A DNA stretch of 64,000 bases, taken from positions 3,239,001 through 3,303,000 of the forward strand of contig NZ_CP025117.1 of assembly GCF_002831645.1 (NCBI RefSeq), in the 5' to 3' direction. Below, piece by piece: positions 1 to 8,484 of this stretch; positions within the stretch are counted from its first letter, which is position 1, and the number at the start of each line of letters is the position of its first letter. Below the pieces are notes generated by a model that saw nothing but the letters and a program-made list of their open reading frames with translations, did no database searches and was not told the origin of the DNA. Origin of the DNA: Olleya sp. Bg11-27. GTDB lineage: Bacteria; Bacteroidota; Bacteroidia; Flavobacteriales; Flavobacteriaceae. The translations under genes were made by a program, and so were the position numbers.

Positions 1-641
1 CTATAGATATTTCTCAAAATGCATTAGATCAATTAAAAGAGAGTGTTAACACGGAATTACCTCATGTAAAAACAACGACTAAACAAGGGGATTATTTTGA
101 AGTTTTAGGGTCTTTAAAACAATCTAACCATCCTAAAATTATTTTATTTCTTGGCTCAAATATTGGTAATTTAAGTGATGCACTAGCTAAAGATTTTTTA
201 ACAAAATTATCAGACTCCTTAAAGTCAAATGACAAAGTACTATTAGGTTTAGATTTAATAAAATCTAAAAATATAGTTTTGCCTGCCTATAATGATAGTC
301 AAGGTATTACAAAACGTTTCAACTTAAATTTATTAGACCGAATTAATAACGAATTCGGTGCTGATTTTGATACCGATTTATTTATTCATCAGCCAGAATA
401 CACGGAAGAAGAAGGAATAGCAAGAAGTTATTTAGTAAGCACTATATCTCAAAACGTCACGATTAAATCCTTAAATAAAACCTTTCATTTTGTTGAAGGT
501 GAGCGCATACATACTGAAACCTCTAGAAAATACAATGACACTATTTTAAACTCGTATTTAGAAAACACGTCGCTTAAAATCATTGATAAACTAATTGATA
601 GTAAGCAGTATTTTGCAGATTATATCTTAGATAAAAAATGA
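1..641 (+). CDS. egtD: EgtD, L-histidine N-alpha-methyltransferase (5' end outside window)
   Basis: The reading frame is open from base 3 to the stop at 639-641 with no start in the window, so this is the C-terminal two thirds of a gene entering from the left. The ATG-less start that a gene finder might place at 279 (a TTG) lies inside the conserved domain and is wrong. Visible motifs are the SAM-binding FLGSNIGN, then LLGLDLIK, and near the end HTETSRKY, whose Glu and Ser match the residues that hold the histidine imidazole in mycobacterial EgtD. Family knowledge: EgtD trimethylates histidine to hercynine, the first step to the thiol antioxidant ergothioneine; the sulfoxide synthase EgtB would be expected upstream. 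The next gene starts inside the stop codon (ATGA overlap). Confidence 0.9.
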   Translation, partial: IDISQNALDQLKESVNTELPHVKTTTKQGDYFEVLGSLKQSNHPKIILFLGSNIGNLSDALAKDFLTKLSDSLKSNDKVLLGLDLIKSKNIVLPAYNDSQGITKRFNLNLLDRINNEFGADFDTDLFIHQPEYTEEEGIARSYLVSTISQNVTIKSLNKTFHFVEGERIHTETSRKYNDTILNSYLENTSLKIIDKLIDSKQYFADYILDKK

Positions 642-1315
642 TTACGAAAAAAAAAGGAGTGTTAGGGGTTTTGGGGCTTGGTAGCCGAAGTACTCTGTTT
701 TATTTAGAACAACTGAATAAAACATACCATGCTGTAAAAGGTGATTATCACACCTTTCCTTCCATTACGTATTCAATAGATTTTAATACTATTAATCCTT
801 TTCTACCTAATCAATTTGAGACTCTTAGACCTGTTGTTGACAAGAGTTTAAAAGCTCTTTTTAGTCATGATATTGACCATTGTATTATTCCTAATATCAC
901 TTTACATGAAACTACAGATCAACTATTTCTGACCACACCAATACTTCACCCTTTAGTTTTAAGTATAAAGCACTTAAAATCAATTAACACATCTGAAGTT
1001 ATTGTGTTTGGGTCTTTATACACTATGACTTCAGCGTATATTTTAGACCATTTTAAATCAGAAAAAATAACCGTTGTTTTACCAGAAAAAGAGGATCAAA
1101 TAAGCATTGATAACTGTCGTAAAAAACTTTACAATTATTCAGAAACGGAAACCGACTTTATAAATTACAAAAATCTAATAACTAAGTATAGTCAAAATTA
1201 TGTGGTTATCATTGCTTGCACAGAATTATCGTTATGGAGTAATGAGTTGGGGAATTCAAAAGTAATAGATATGGCTTTGCTACAGGTTCAAGAAGCTATT
1301 AATTTATCGCTTTAA
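638..1315 (+). CDS. Aspartate/glutamate racemase-like protein, first catalytic Cys replaced
   Basis: A 225-residue protein of the Asp/Glu/hydantoin racemase superfamily, the usual length. The N-terminal glycine motif VLGLGSRST and the second catalytic cysteine region IIACTELSLW (Cys194) are clear. The first active-site motif, normally PCNTxH, reads PNITLH here (85-90), so Asn86 stands where the first cysteine should be; a cysteine occurs at position 82 but out of register. A two-base racemase needs both cysteines, so the protein may be a one-sided catalyst or have another role. The ATG overlaps the egtD stop by 4 bp, which implies translational coupling. A role linked to ergothioneine is inference from this coupling only. 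Confidence 0.75.
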   Translation: MITKKKGVLGVLGLGSRSTLFYLEQLNKTYHAVKGDYHTFPSITYSIDFNTINPFLPNQFETLRPVVDKSLKALFSHDIDHCIIPNITLHETTDQLFLTTPILHPLVLSIKHLKSINTSEVIVFGSLYTMTSAYILDHFKSEKITVVLPEKEDQISIDNCRKKLYNYSETETDFINYKNLITKYSQNYVVIIACTELSLWSNELGNSKVIDMALLQVQEAINLSL

Positions 1316-1339
1316 TTGTAACCATAATACTTGTGCTTT

Positions 1340-1966
1340 TTAAACTACGTAAAACAACACCATAAAAAAGTGACAAATAGCACCTGCCAAGACAAATAGA
1401 TGCCAAATAACGTGGTTATAAGGGATTTTCTCTATTGCATAAAACACAATACCCACAGTATAGGATAAACCTCCAGCCATGAGAAGTATAATACCATTAG
1501 GCTCCATTATACTAGATAACATAGAGAAATCAAATACAACTAGCCATCCCATAACTAAATATAATAATGTTGAAAAGAAATTAAAGCGCCCCGTAAAAAA
1601 CAATTTTAAAACCACTCCAAAAATAGCAATCCCCCACACGGTATAAAACAATGGCCAACCTAGGCTTTGTTCTAAAGTAATTAATAAAACCGGGGTATAC
1701 GTTCCTGCAATCAATAAGTAAATACTAACATGATCTACAATCCTAAAATAGTGTTTCTTTTTTTCGTCAGAAATAATATGATACAAGGTAGATGCTGTAA
1801 ATAAAATAATTATAGATACCCCATATATAACAACACTAAACAAACTAAACTCTGTTTTTTTAGTCTCTAAAATAATTAACAACACCAAAGCGGCTATACC
1901 TAAAACAGCCCCGATACCATGGGTTAAGGCATTTAATTTTTCTTCAAAAAGTGTTTGCTTACGCAT
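1340..1966 (-). CDS. trhA: Hemolysin III family (TrhA/PAQR) membrane protein
   Basis: A 208-residue, seven-helix membrane protein of the hemolysin III / PAQR family. The family motifs are present: NALTHGIGAVLG near the N-terminus, STLYHIISD, the DHVSIYLLIAGTYTP segment and the C-terminal WHLFVLAGAICHFF, which hold the conserved His, Ser and Asp residues that bind a metal in PAQR proteins. Family knowledge: these proteins act on lipids or membrane energetics in the inner membrane; haemolysis is a historical name. The start overlaps the stop of the upstream DUF4294 gene by one base (TAATG), so the two form an operon. The gene converges with the racemase-like gene, with 24 bp between them. Confidence 0.88.
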   Translation of the reverse strand: MRKQTLFEEKLNALTHGIGAVLGIAALVLLIILETKKTEFSLFSVVIYGVSIIILFTASTLYHIISDEKKKHYFRIVDHVSIYLLIAGTYTPVLLITLEQSLGWPLFYTVWGIAIFGVVLKLFFTGRFNFFSTLLYLVMGWLVVFDFSMLSSIMEPNGIILLMAGGLSYTVGIVFYAIEKIPYNHVIWHLFVLAGAICHFFMVLFYVV

Positions 1967-2652
1967 TAGTTGTTATTAGATTTATCTGTTGCATTCCATT
2001 TGTATGATAATTTGTAGTATTCAAAGTTTAATGGTGATTTTACTAATTTTATTCGCCCTTGCTGCCAAGCTCTAACTAAAATATCTTCGATTAAATAATC
2101 TTCTTCCACGTTTTCAGGGTCATACTCTCGTTTTAAAGAGATATTAAATAAATAGGCTGTACTGTTATACCAAAAAGCTCGCCAACCATTTCGTAATTCT
2201 TTTATTAAGTCAAAAGCTGTAATCCCCGTTTGCCTGTGTATTAACTTGACTAAGATTTGACCTTCTGTTTTAGTTAATTTTTTTAACTCTTCAGAAAATT
2301 CTTCTTCAATATATTTTTGTACTTTTTTTGCGTACTTTTTCTTATCTCGTTTTCTAGTTAAAGTTTTCAACCTTGTATTTAAAGCCTTCAACCGGTCCGC
2401 TGCCAATTTAGCATAAGGGTATACCTTAATTGTTTTTCGCATTAAAATATAATAACGCCGTTTGTCTTCCCTATTACTAAAAGTTAGTTTATCCAGCAAC
2501 ATAATTTCATCTAAATAAATAGACTTGTGCGGGATAGAATCTCCTTCAATAATAATATACTCGACTTCTGTCGAATCTTGAACAACCTCATTTTCTTCTT
2601 GAGCAAAAACCCAAAAAGGGAGGCATAAAAAAAGGTAAATAATATACTTCAT
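1966..2652 (-). CDS. DUF4294 domain-containing secreted protein
   Basis: A 228-residue protein with a signal peptide (hydrophobic segment ending at residue 17, FWVFA|QEE). An acidic linker follows, then a basic helical domain of about 170 residues that matches the Bacteroidota-specific DUF4294 family (RRYYILMRKTIKVYPYAKLAADRL, then GWRAFWYNSTAYLF). Function is unknown; export to the periplasm is likely from the signal. It is the first gene of a two-gene operon with trhA, joined by a one-base stop/start overlap. A TATTTTGG element about 40 nt upstream on the minus strand is a weak -7 candidate. Confidence 0.8.
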   Translation of the reverse strand: MKYIIYLFLCLPFWVFAQEENEVVQDSTEVEYIIIEGDSIPHKSIYLDEIMLLDKLTFSNREDKRRYYILMRKTIKVYPYAKLAADRLKALNTRLKTLTRKRDKKKYAKKVQKYIEEEFSEELKKLTKTEGQILVKLIHRQTGITAFDLIKELRNGWRAFWYNSTAYLFNISLKREYDPENVEEDYLIEDILVRAWQQGRIKLVKSPLNFEYYKLSYKWNATDKSNNN

Positions 2653-2774
2653 AGTGACATAACTGCTAAAACTATTCCAAAATAGAACATTTTATTGAAC
2701 AAAATTAATAATTAACGTCTTGCTAGCTATTAAAAAGTGTGAATATTCTTATTTTAGACAAAAATTAAATCAAA

Positions 2775-3863
2775 ATGGCAACAAAAAGCATACTTAACAA
2801 AAAGTCAATGGGCTTTTTAGAAAAATATTTAAATAATGCAGCTCCAACTGGATACGAGTGGGACGGTCAAAAAATATGGATGGATTATCTTAAACCATAT
2901 GTAGACGAGTTTTTTACGGATACTTATGGTACTGCTGTCGGTGTGATCAATCCAGACGCAAAATTTAAAGTAGTTATTGAGGGCCATGCAGACGAAATCT
3001 CTTGGTATGTTAATTATATTTCCGATAACGGATTAATCTATGTAGTAAGAAACGGTGGTAGTGATCATCAAATTGCTCCAAGTAAAATAGTTAATATTCA
3101 TACTAAAAACGGTATTGTAAAAGGTGTTTTTGGTTGGCCAGCAATCCATACACGCAACAAAGCTAAAGAAGAAGCTCCAAAACCACACAATATTACAATA
3201 GATGTTGGTGCTAAAGACAAAGAAGAAGTTGAGAAAATGGGCGTTCACGTGGGGTGTGTTATTACTTATCCAGACGAATTTCATATCCTAAACGGTGACA
3301 AATTTGTATGTCGTGCTTTAGATAACCGTATGGGTGGTTTTATGATTGCTGAAGTGGCGCGTTTACTTAAAGAAAATAAGAAAACATTACCATTTGGTCT
3401 ATATATCACTAATTCTGTTCAAGAAGAAATAGGTTTACGTGGTGCCCAAATGATTACTGAAACAATCAAGCCAAATGTGGCAATTGTTACTGATGTAACA
3501 CATGACACGACAACACCAATGATTGATATGAAAGTACAAGGTCATGTTGAGATTGGGAAAGGACCTGTTGTAGCTTATGCTCCAGCTGTACAACAAAAAT
3601 TACGTGATTTAATTACAGATACTGCAGATGATAATAAAATACCGTTCCAACGCGCTGCTTTAAGTAGAGCAACAGGAACCGACACGGATGCCTTTGCGTA
3701 CAGTAATGGTGGTGTTGCGTCTGCTTTAATCTCTTTACCGTTACGCTACATGCATACCACTGTAGAAATGGTACACCAAGATGATGTAGAAAACGTGATT
3801 AAATTAATTTATGAAACATTACTTAAAATTGAAGATGGTGAAACATTTTCTTATTTTAAATAA
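2775..3863 (+). CDS. M42 family metallopeptidase (glutamyl aminopeptidase type)
   Basis: A 362-residue cytoplasmic aminopeptidase of family M42, full length. The dinuclear metal site can be followed: His71 in GHADE, Asp183 in RALDNRMGG, Glu218 with general base Glu217 in SVQEEIGLRGA, Asp240 in VTDVTHD, and His327 in RYMHTTVE. Family knowledge: M42 enzymes form tetrahedral 12-mers that degrade peptides in the cytosol. There is no signal peptide. The ATG follows an A-rich leader. An intrinsic terminator sits about 40 bp after the stop, so the gene is probably transcribed alone. Confidence 0.93.
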   Translation: MATKSILNKKSMGFLEKYLNNAAPTGYEWDGQKIWMDYLKPYVDEFFTDTYGTAVGVINPDAKFKVVIEGHADEISWYVNYISDNGLIYVVRNGGSDHQIAPSKIVNIHTKNGIVKGVFGWPAIHTRNKAKEEAPKPHNITIDVGAKDKEEVEKMGVHVGCVITYPDEFHILNGDKFVCRALDNRMGGFMIAEVARLLKENKKTLPFGLYITNSVQEEIGLRGAQMITETIKPNVAIVTDVTHDTTTPMIDMKVQGHVEIGKGPVVAYAPAVQQKLRDLITDTADDNKIPFQRAALSRATGTDTDAFAYSNGGVASALISLPLRYMHTTVEMVHQDDVENVIKLIYETLLKIEDGETFSYFK

Positions 3864-3903
3864 TCAATTATGATCATTTAAATACAAATAACATAAAACA
3901 ATT

Positions 3904-3931
3904 AAAGCCTCTTTTTGAGGCTTTTTTTTAT
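3904..3931 (+). terminator. Rho-independent terminator after the M42 peptidase gene
   Basis: Stem AAAGCCTC / GAGGCTTT with a TTTTT loop, followed by a run of T. It ends transcription of the peptidase gene. Its T tract runs directly into the -7-like box of the next gene. Confidence 0.9.
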
Positions 3932-3936
3932 CTTTA
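3929..3936 (+). promoter_or_regulatory. -7-like box TATCTTTA, 4 nt before the aminotransferase ATG
   Basis: TATCTTTA differs from the Bacteroidota TAnnTTTG by one base and is followed by TACT and then ATG. The spacing would put the transcription start at or next to the start codon, giving a leaderless mRNA. The box overlaps the T tract of the preceding terminator. No convincing -33 TTTG was seen. Confidence 0.45.
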
Positions 3937-3940
3937 TACT

Positions 3941-5107
3941 ATGGATTTAAAACAACAAAAACACTTATTTGATTTACCGGAGAACATAACGTATTTAAAT
4001 ATTGCGTCGCAATCTCCAGCCTTTAATACAATGCATCAAGCTGGTTTAGATGGATTACTACAAAAAAGAAGGCCTTATTTAATTAAGGGTTCTGATTATT
4101 TTGAACCCGTAAAACAACTTAAATCCCTATTTGCACAACTTATTGATGAAGACGATTATAACCGTATTGCTTTAATTCCGTCAGCATCTTATGGTATTGC
4201 TACAGTCACAAATAACATTGTTTTAAATCCAACCGACGAAATTTTGATTATTGACGAGCAGTTTCCTAGTAATTACTATTCCTGGAAAAGATTGGCCGAC
4301 CAATACCAAGCAACTATTAAGGTTGTAAAAGTGCCTTTAGGTTCTGAAAACAATGGTAAACAATGGAATTTAGATATCATAGAAGCTATAAATAGTAATA
4401 CTGCTGTGGTAGCAATGGGTCATATCCATTGGTCTAACGGAACGTTATTCGATTTAAAAGCAATCCGAGAAAAATCTAAACAACATCAAGCGTTATTAAT
4501 TATTGATGGTAGCCAAAGTATTGGCGCATTACCATTCTCTGTTAAAGAGCTACAACCAGATGCACTAATTTGTGCAGGATACAAATGGCTATTTGGACCG
4601 TACGGTTGTGGTTATGCTTATTTTAGTGAAACGTTTGATAACGGTATTCCGCTTGAAGAAAATTGGACCAATCGATTAGATAGCGACAATTTTTCAGGCT
4701 TAACAAACTATCAAGAACAATACAAACCATTAGCCAATCGCTATTGCGCAGGAGAAAGTGCAAGCTTTTTAAATGTGAAAATGCAAATCGCAGCATTACA
4801 ACAAGTTTTAGAATGGACTCCTTTAGCTATTCAACAGTATTGTAAAACAATAACACAAAAAGCTGTTCACGACTTAAGGCTACTCGGTTTTATAATTGAA
4901 GATGACGAGTATAGAACGCATCATTTATTTGGAATTAAATTACCAAAAAACATAGCACCCGAAATTGTAAAGCAAACATTGGCTGATCATAATATTTTTG
5001 TTTCCTTTAGAGGAAATTATATTAGATTGTCTTGTCATGTATTTAATACTGCTGAAGATTTTAAATCATTAATCTCTTGTTTTTCATATATAATTAAAAC
5101 AACTTAA
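3941..5107 (+). CDS. Class V aminotransferase-fold PLP enzyme
   Basis: A 388-residue fold-type I PLP enzyme of the class V aminotransferase / cysteine desulfurase-like family. The Schiff-base lysine is Lys215 in CAGYKWLFGPYG, and Asp189 in LLIIDGSQSIGA pairs with the pyridine nitrogen. The C-terminal FVSFRGNYIRLSCHVFNT is the small-domain motif of the family. It lacks a clear desulfurase cysteine loop. The substrate cannot be assigned; relatives include isopenicillin-N epimerase-like and kynureninase-like enzymes. The NUDIX gene begins one base after the stop codon, so the two are co-transcribed. Confidence 0.82.
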   Translation: MDLKQQKHLFDLPENITYLNIASQSPAFNTMHQAGLDGLLQKRRPYLIKGSDYFEPVKQLKSLFAQLIDEDDYNRIALIPSASYGIATVTNNIVLNPTDEILIIDEQFPSNYYSWKRLADQYQATIKVVKVPLGSENNGKQWNLDIIEAINSNTAVVAMGHIHWSNGTLFDLKAIREKSKQHQALLIIDGSQSIGALPFSVKELQPDALICAGYKWLFGPYGCGYAYFSETFDNGIPLEENWTNRLDSDNFSGLTNYQEQYKPLANRYCAGESASFLNVKMQIAALQQVLEWTPLAIQQYCKTITQKAVHDLRLLGFIIEDDEYRTHHLFGIKLPKNIAPEIVKQTLADHNIFVSFRGNYIRLSCHVFNTAEDFKSLISCFSYIIKTT

Positions 5108-5108
5108 A

Positions 5109-5660
5109 ATGAACGAATTAATTGATATTGTGGATAAAAAGGGACTTCCCACTGGTCAAACTGCTTTAAAAAGCGAAATCCATAGTAAAGGACACTATCA
5201 CAACACTGTACATATTTGGTTTTACACAACAGATGGTGAGATCTTATTAGCACAACGTGGGGCCTCAAAACTAATCTATCCTTTGCTTTGGGATGTGTCT
5301 GTCGCGGGACATATTAATGCTGGTGAAACTTTAAAAAAAGGCGCTATTAGAGAAGTAAAAGAAGAAATAGGTTTAAAAATTTCTAAAAAAGACTTAGATA
5401 AAATCGGCGTTTTTGAGTGCTTTAAAACGTACCCAAATGGCATTATTGACAATGAGTTTCATCATACCTACATAACACAATTAGACCTATCGTTTTCATC
5501 TCTAATACTTCAAGAGGAAGAAGTGGAAGCTTTAAAACTAGTAAGTATGTTTGATTTTTTCGAACTTTTAGAAAACAGTGCAACCAACGGGCATTTTATA
5601 GCGTGTAATTCTGATTATTATAATATTGTCGCTGAAGCCATTTTAAAAAAGATAACCTAA
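5109..5660 (+). CDS. NUDIX hydrolase (Idi/YfcD-like)
   Basis: A 183-residue NUDIX protein. The complete Nudix box lies at residues 67-89 (G-x5-E-x7-REVKEEIG-L), including the metal-binding REVKEE helix. The N-terminus (DIVDKKGLPTGQTALKSEIHSKGHYHNTVHIW) resembles the subfamily related to isopentenyl-diphosphate isomerase and E. coli YfcD, which lacks the isomerase active-site cysteine. Substrate unknown; probably a nucleoside or organic diphosphate. It follows the aminotransferase gene with a one-base gap. Confidence 0.88.
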   Translation: MNELIDIVDKKGLPTGQTALKSEIHSKGHYHNTVHIWFYTTDGEILLAQRGASKLIYPLLWDVSVAGHINAGETLKKGAIREVKEEIGLKISKKDLDKIGVFECFKTYPNGIIDNEFHHTYITQLDLSFSSLILQEEEVEALKLVSMFDFFELLENSATNGHFIACNSDYYNIVAEAILKKIT

Positions 5661-5685
5661 CGTTTTAAAATAACGTTAAATACCC

Positions 5686-5693
5686 TAACTTAG
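5686..5693 (+). promoter_or_regulatory. -7-like box TAACTTAG, 4 nt before the prsW ATG
   Basis: TAACTTAG followed by CCCG and ATG. It deviates from TAnnTTTG at one position, and the identical octamer occurs with identical spacing before the gene at 31643. The spacing predicts a leaderless transcript. A paired AACGTT motif (5660-5677) lies just upstream. Confidence 0.4.
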
Positions 5694-5697
5694 CCCG

Positions 5698-6390
5698 ATG
5701 CAATTACTATTAATGGCCCTAGCGCCAATCTTTATTATCATTTTTTACATCTATCTAAAAGATAAATATGAAAAAGAACCCAAACGATTATTAATAATTT
5801 CGTTTTTATTAGGAGCCATTGTTAGTATAATTATTACCACACTACTTTACTCCGTCTTTAATACTTTAGTTCCTTTACAGGATAAATTAAGTGTTTGGGA
5901 ACAATTTAAACAAGCCTTTTTTGTTGTCGGTTTCTCGGAAGAGCTAAGTAAGTTTTTAATAGTGTTATTATTTGCTCAACAACGTAAAGAATTTAACGAA
6001 CCCTTTGATGGTATTGTATATGCCGTAATGGTATCTATGGGGTTTGCAGCCACAGAAAATGTCATGTACGTTATGCAAAGTGGGCATGCAACTGCATTAG
6101 CTAGAGCTTTTACAGCAGTGCCAGCACACGCCACTTTCGGTATTTTAATGGGATACTTTATGGGTAAAGCTAAGTTTGCACCTAATAAATTATACTTAAA
6201 TTTATTAGGCTTACTTTCTGCTATTTTATTTCATGGTGCTTATGACTTTTTCTTATTTATCAACTTTATCCCAGGTATTTGGATTGGTGCCTTTATATCT
6301 TTAGGTATTGGATTATACCTATCCAAAAAAGCTATAAAATACCATCAACAGAGTTCTCACTTTAAAGATACAACGGAGATTATTTCTTAA
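5698..6390 (+). CDS. prsW: PrsW-family intramembrane metalloprotease
   Basis: A 230-residue polytopic membrane protein with about seven hydrophobic helices. Family signature residues are present: EE (81-82) in GFSEELSKF, the EN pair (120-121) in MGFAATENVMY, His144 in PAHATFG and His179 in LFHGAYDFF. Family knowledge: PrsW in Bacillus cleaves the anti-sigma factor RsiW inside or near the membrane. The target here is unknown and no anti-sigma gene is adjacent. The 3' end overlaps the convergent T9SS gene by 11 bp. Confidence 0.88.
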   Translation: MQLLLMALAPIFIIIFYIYLKDKYEKEPKRLLIISFLLGAIVSIIITTLLYSVFNTLVPLQDKLSVWEQFKQAFFVVGFSEELSKFLIVLLFAQQRKEFNEPFDGIVYAVMVSMGFAATENVMYVMQSGHATALARAFTAVPAHATFGILMGYFMGKAKFAPNKLYLNLLGLLSAILFHGAYDFFLFINFIPGIWIGAFISLGIGLYLSKKAIKYHQQSSHFKDTTEIIS

Positions 6391-7855
6391 TAAATTTTAA
6401 GGTTTGAATAGTACCTTCATTATAAAACGTCACAAAATATAATCCATTAGCGAAACTACTAACATCAATTTGTTTCTGGCGGTAAATATGAGTCTTTAAA
6501 ATCGTTTTTCCAGAGATATCACTAATAGTCAACGCTAATAATTGGCTTAGCGTTGACTGTAATTGTAATTTGTCTTTTGCAGGGTTTGGATACAGGGTAA
6601 CAATCTGATTGGTGTTAACAAACTGAGTATTTGACAACGTATTTTTATTCAATTCCGCCACATAACTATCTACAGAAATACCATCTTCTGCCCCACTCCA
6701 ATCGCTACCAAATAATAATCTTGTTCCGCTTGGACTAATCGTAACATGTGGTTCTCCCCAATAGCCAATATCATCTTCATCACTTCTATGATGTGCTACA
6801 CGGTACACATCTGAATCAAACTCATTTACTTTTGCTATAAACAGTTCTTGATCCAAAATTTGCACACCATCTTGTTGATAGCCTAAACTAGAGACGGCAA
6901 CCCAACCACCATCTGTGTTTTTATGCGCTAATGCTGACATATGTGTCCCTGATTTTGGGTAACCATAATCACCAACAGGTGTTACAGAAAAACAATGCCC
7001 CGTTGTAGCATTGTGCGCCACTAATGTTCCTTGACAAGCGCCATTTGGTCCTTGCTCAAAACCAATAGAAAAATACGCGTCGTCACCATTACTTAATTGT
7101 CCTAAACAAGAATGTTCCGTACTTCCAACATTTAAATCTCTAACAAAAATACCATTTGCATCATATACTTTTCTATTATGATAAAAAAAATTACCACTAG
7201 GAAAAGGCATTGGTGACGTGTAATTAATGTCAGTAATATTAAATTGAGTTAGCGTACTTGTAGAAATTCTATAATAAAAAGCAGAACTATTCCCACATCT
7301 AAAAGCAAACACATCATCGTCCCATGACATCATTTGTATATCATTTCCACCAGATAATCCGTCAGATCCCGCACAACTACTAATCGTTCTAATATTAACA
7401 ACAATAGTTTTGACTTGTGTTTCCAAATTATAACTAATCAAATCGTCGGTATTATTATCCATATAAAACAAGATATTAGGATCAATAAATGACCAAAAAA
7501 CAGCTTCTAAATCGTCAGGATTAATATCTGAAAGCGTTCTAATAAACGAATAATCTTGACCATTTAATAGCTGATGTACACCGCCGCCATAGACAAGCAT
7601 AAAACTTTCGTCTGTATTCCAAGATTGAATTGTATTATACATTGGAGCCACAAAACTACCAGCAGTTGCTTGAGTAATACGTCTAATATTTGTCGCCGGA
7701 AATGATGGATCCGTAACGGTTTCCAGATACCCCGGCTTTGCTAATGGCTGCATGGGATGTTGCGTTAAGTCGTTAACACTATAGCCTACTGTTAAATCTT
7801 GAGCGGTACCAAATTGAAAAATAACGCATAATACAAGGAGTAGTTTTACTTTCAT
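6380..7855 (-). CDS. Secreted protein with type IX secretion (Por) C-terminal sorting domain
   Basis: A 491-residue protein with a signal peptide (MKVKLLLVLCVIFQFGTAQ) and a C-terminal T9SS type A sorting domain of about 75 residues, from VTLYPNPAKDKLQLQS to TLKFIKK. The middle contains repeated Trp/Gly/Asp-rich beta segments such as SWDDDVFAFRCG and YSIGFEQGPNG, suggesting a beta-propeller exposed on the cell surface or released. The ligand or substrate is unknown. The type IX machinery itself is not in the window. It converges with prsW (11 bp overlap). Confidence 0.87.
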   Translation of the reverse strand: MKVKLLLVLCVIFQFGTAQDLTVGYSVNDLTQHPMQPLAKPGYLETVTDPSFPATNIRRITQATAGSFVAPMYNTIQSWNTDESFMLVYGGGVHQLLNGQDYSFIRTLSDINPDDLEAVFWSFIDPNILFYMDNNTDDLISYNLETQVKTIVVNIRTISSCAGSDGLSGGNDIQMMSWDDDVFAFRCGNSSAFYYRISTSTLTQFNITDINYTSPMPFPSGNFFYHNRKVYDANGIFVRDLNVGSTEHSCLGQLSNGDDAYFSIGFEQGPNGACQGTLVAHNATTGHCFSVTPVGDYGYPKSGTHMSALAHKNTDGGWVAVSSLGYQQDGVQILDQELFIAKVNEFDSDVYRVAHHRSDEDDIGYWGEPHVTISPSGTRLLFGSDWSGAEDGISVDSYVAELNKNTLSNTQFVNTNQIVTLYPNPAKDKLQLQSTLSQLLALTISDISGKTILKTHIYRQKQIDVSSFANGLYFVTFYNEGTIQTLKFIKK

Positions 7856-7997
7856 AAATAAAGGTTTATTTATCTTAATTACGTAAAAACAAGTGCATTG
7901 GACTTAATGCTTAAATCATTTGAAATAATATAATAGAATTCTATTTTACTAAAACGTTATAGTTGTTTATCTTTATAGCTCTTAATCATAGAATAAT

Positions 7998-8483
7998 ATG
8001 AGCCAAAAATTTAATGTAAAAACAAACGATCTTTATCAATTTGAAATAGAGTCTGATGCTATAAAAAGTTTAGACTCTGTTGAAACTAAAAAGGATTCAT
8101 TTCATCTTTTAGAAAACAATAAACCCTTTAAAATTGAAGTCGTAGCAAGTGATTTTGATAATAAGTCTTATCAAATAAAAGTCAATAACAATCTGCATAC
8201 GGTCCAAATAGAAGACCAATTGGATGCTTTAATTAAAGCTTTAGGCTTTGAAGTTGGAGCGTCTAAAATAATAGACAATATAAAAGCGCCAATGCCAGGA
8301 TTAATACTAGATATTATGGTAAAACCTGGAGATGAAGTCACTGTAAACACACCTTTATTAATACTTGAAGCCATGAAAATGGAAAACAGTATTGTATCCC
8401 CTAGAGACGGTATTATAAAATCTGTAACGGGTACAAAAGGAAACACAGTGGATAAAGGTGAATTGTTAATTGAATTCGAATAA
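7998..8483 (+). CDS. Biotin carboxyl carrier subunit of an acyl-CoA carboxylase
   Basis: A 161-residue protein with a C-terminal biotinyl/lipoyl domain. The biotinylated lysine is Lys127 in EAMKMEN; APMPGLILDIMVKPGDEV opens the barrel fold. The N-terminal 85 residues are a less conserved docking part. It starts a three-gene operon with the biotin carboxylase (one-base gap) and the carboxyltransferase. The composition, separate biotin carrier, biotin carboxylase and a single PccB-like carboxyltransferase, fits a propionyl-CoA or general acyl-CoA carboxylase rather than fatty-acid-synthesis AccABCD. Confidence 0.92.
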   Translation: MSQKFNVKTNDLYQFEIESDAIKSLDSVETKKDSFHLLENNKPFKIEVVASDFDNKSYQIKVNNNLHTVQIEDQLDALIKALGFEVGASKIIDNIKAPMPGLILDIMVKPGDEVTVNTPLLILEAMKMENSIVSPRDGIIKSVTGTKGNTVDKGELLIEFE

Positions 8484-8484
8484 A

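Noticed and set aside
279-641. Complete 120-residue gene starting at a TTG
   Set aside because: The frame is open to the left window edge and encodes EgtD motifs upstream of 279, so this is only the end of a larger gene.
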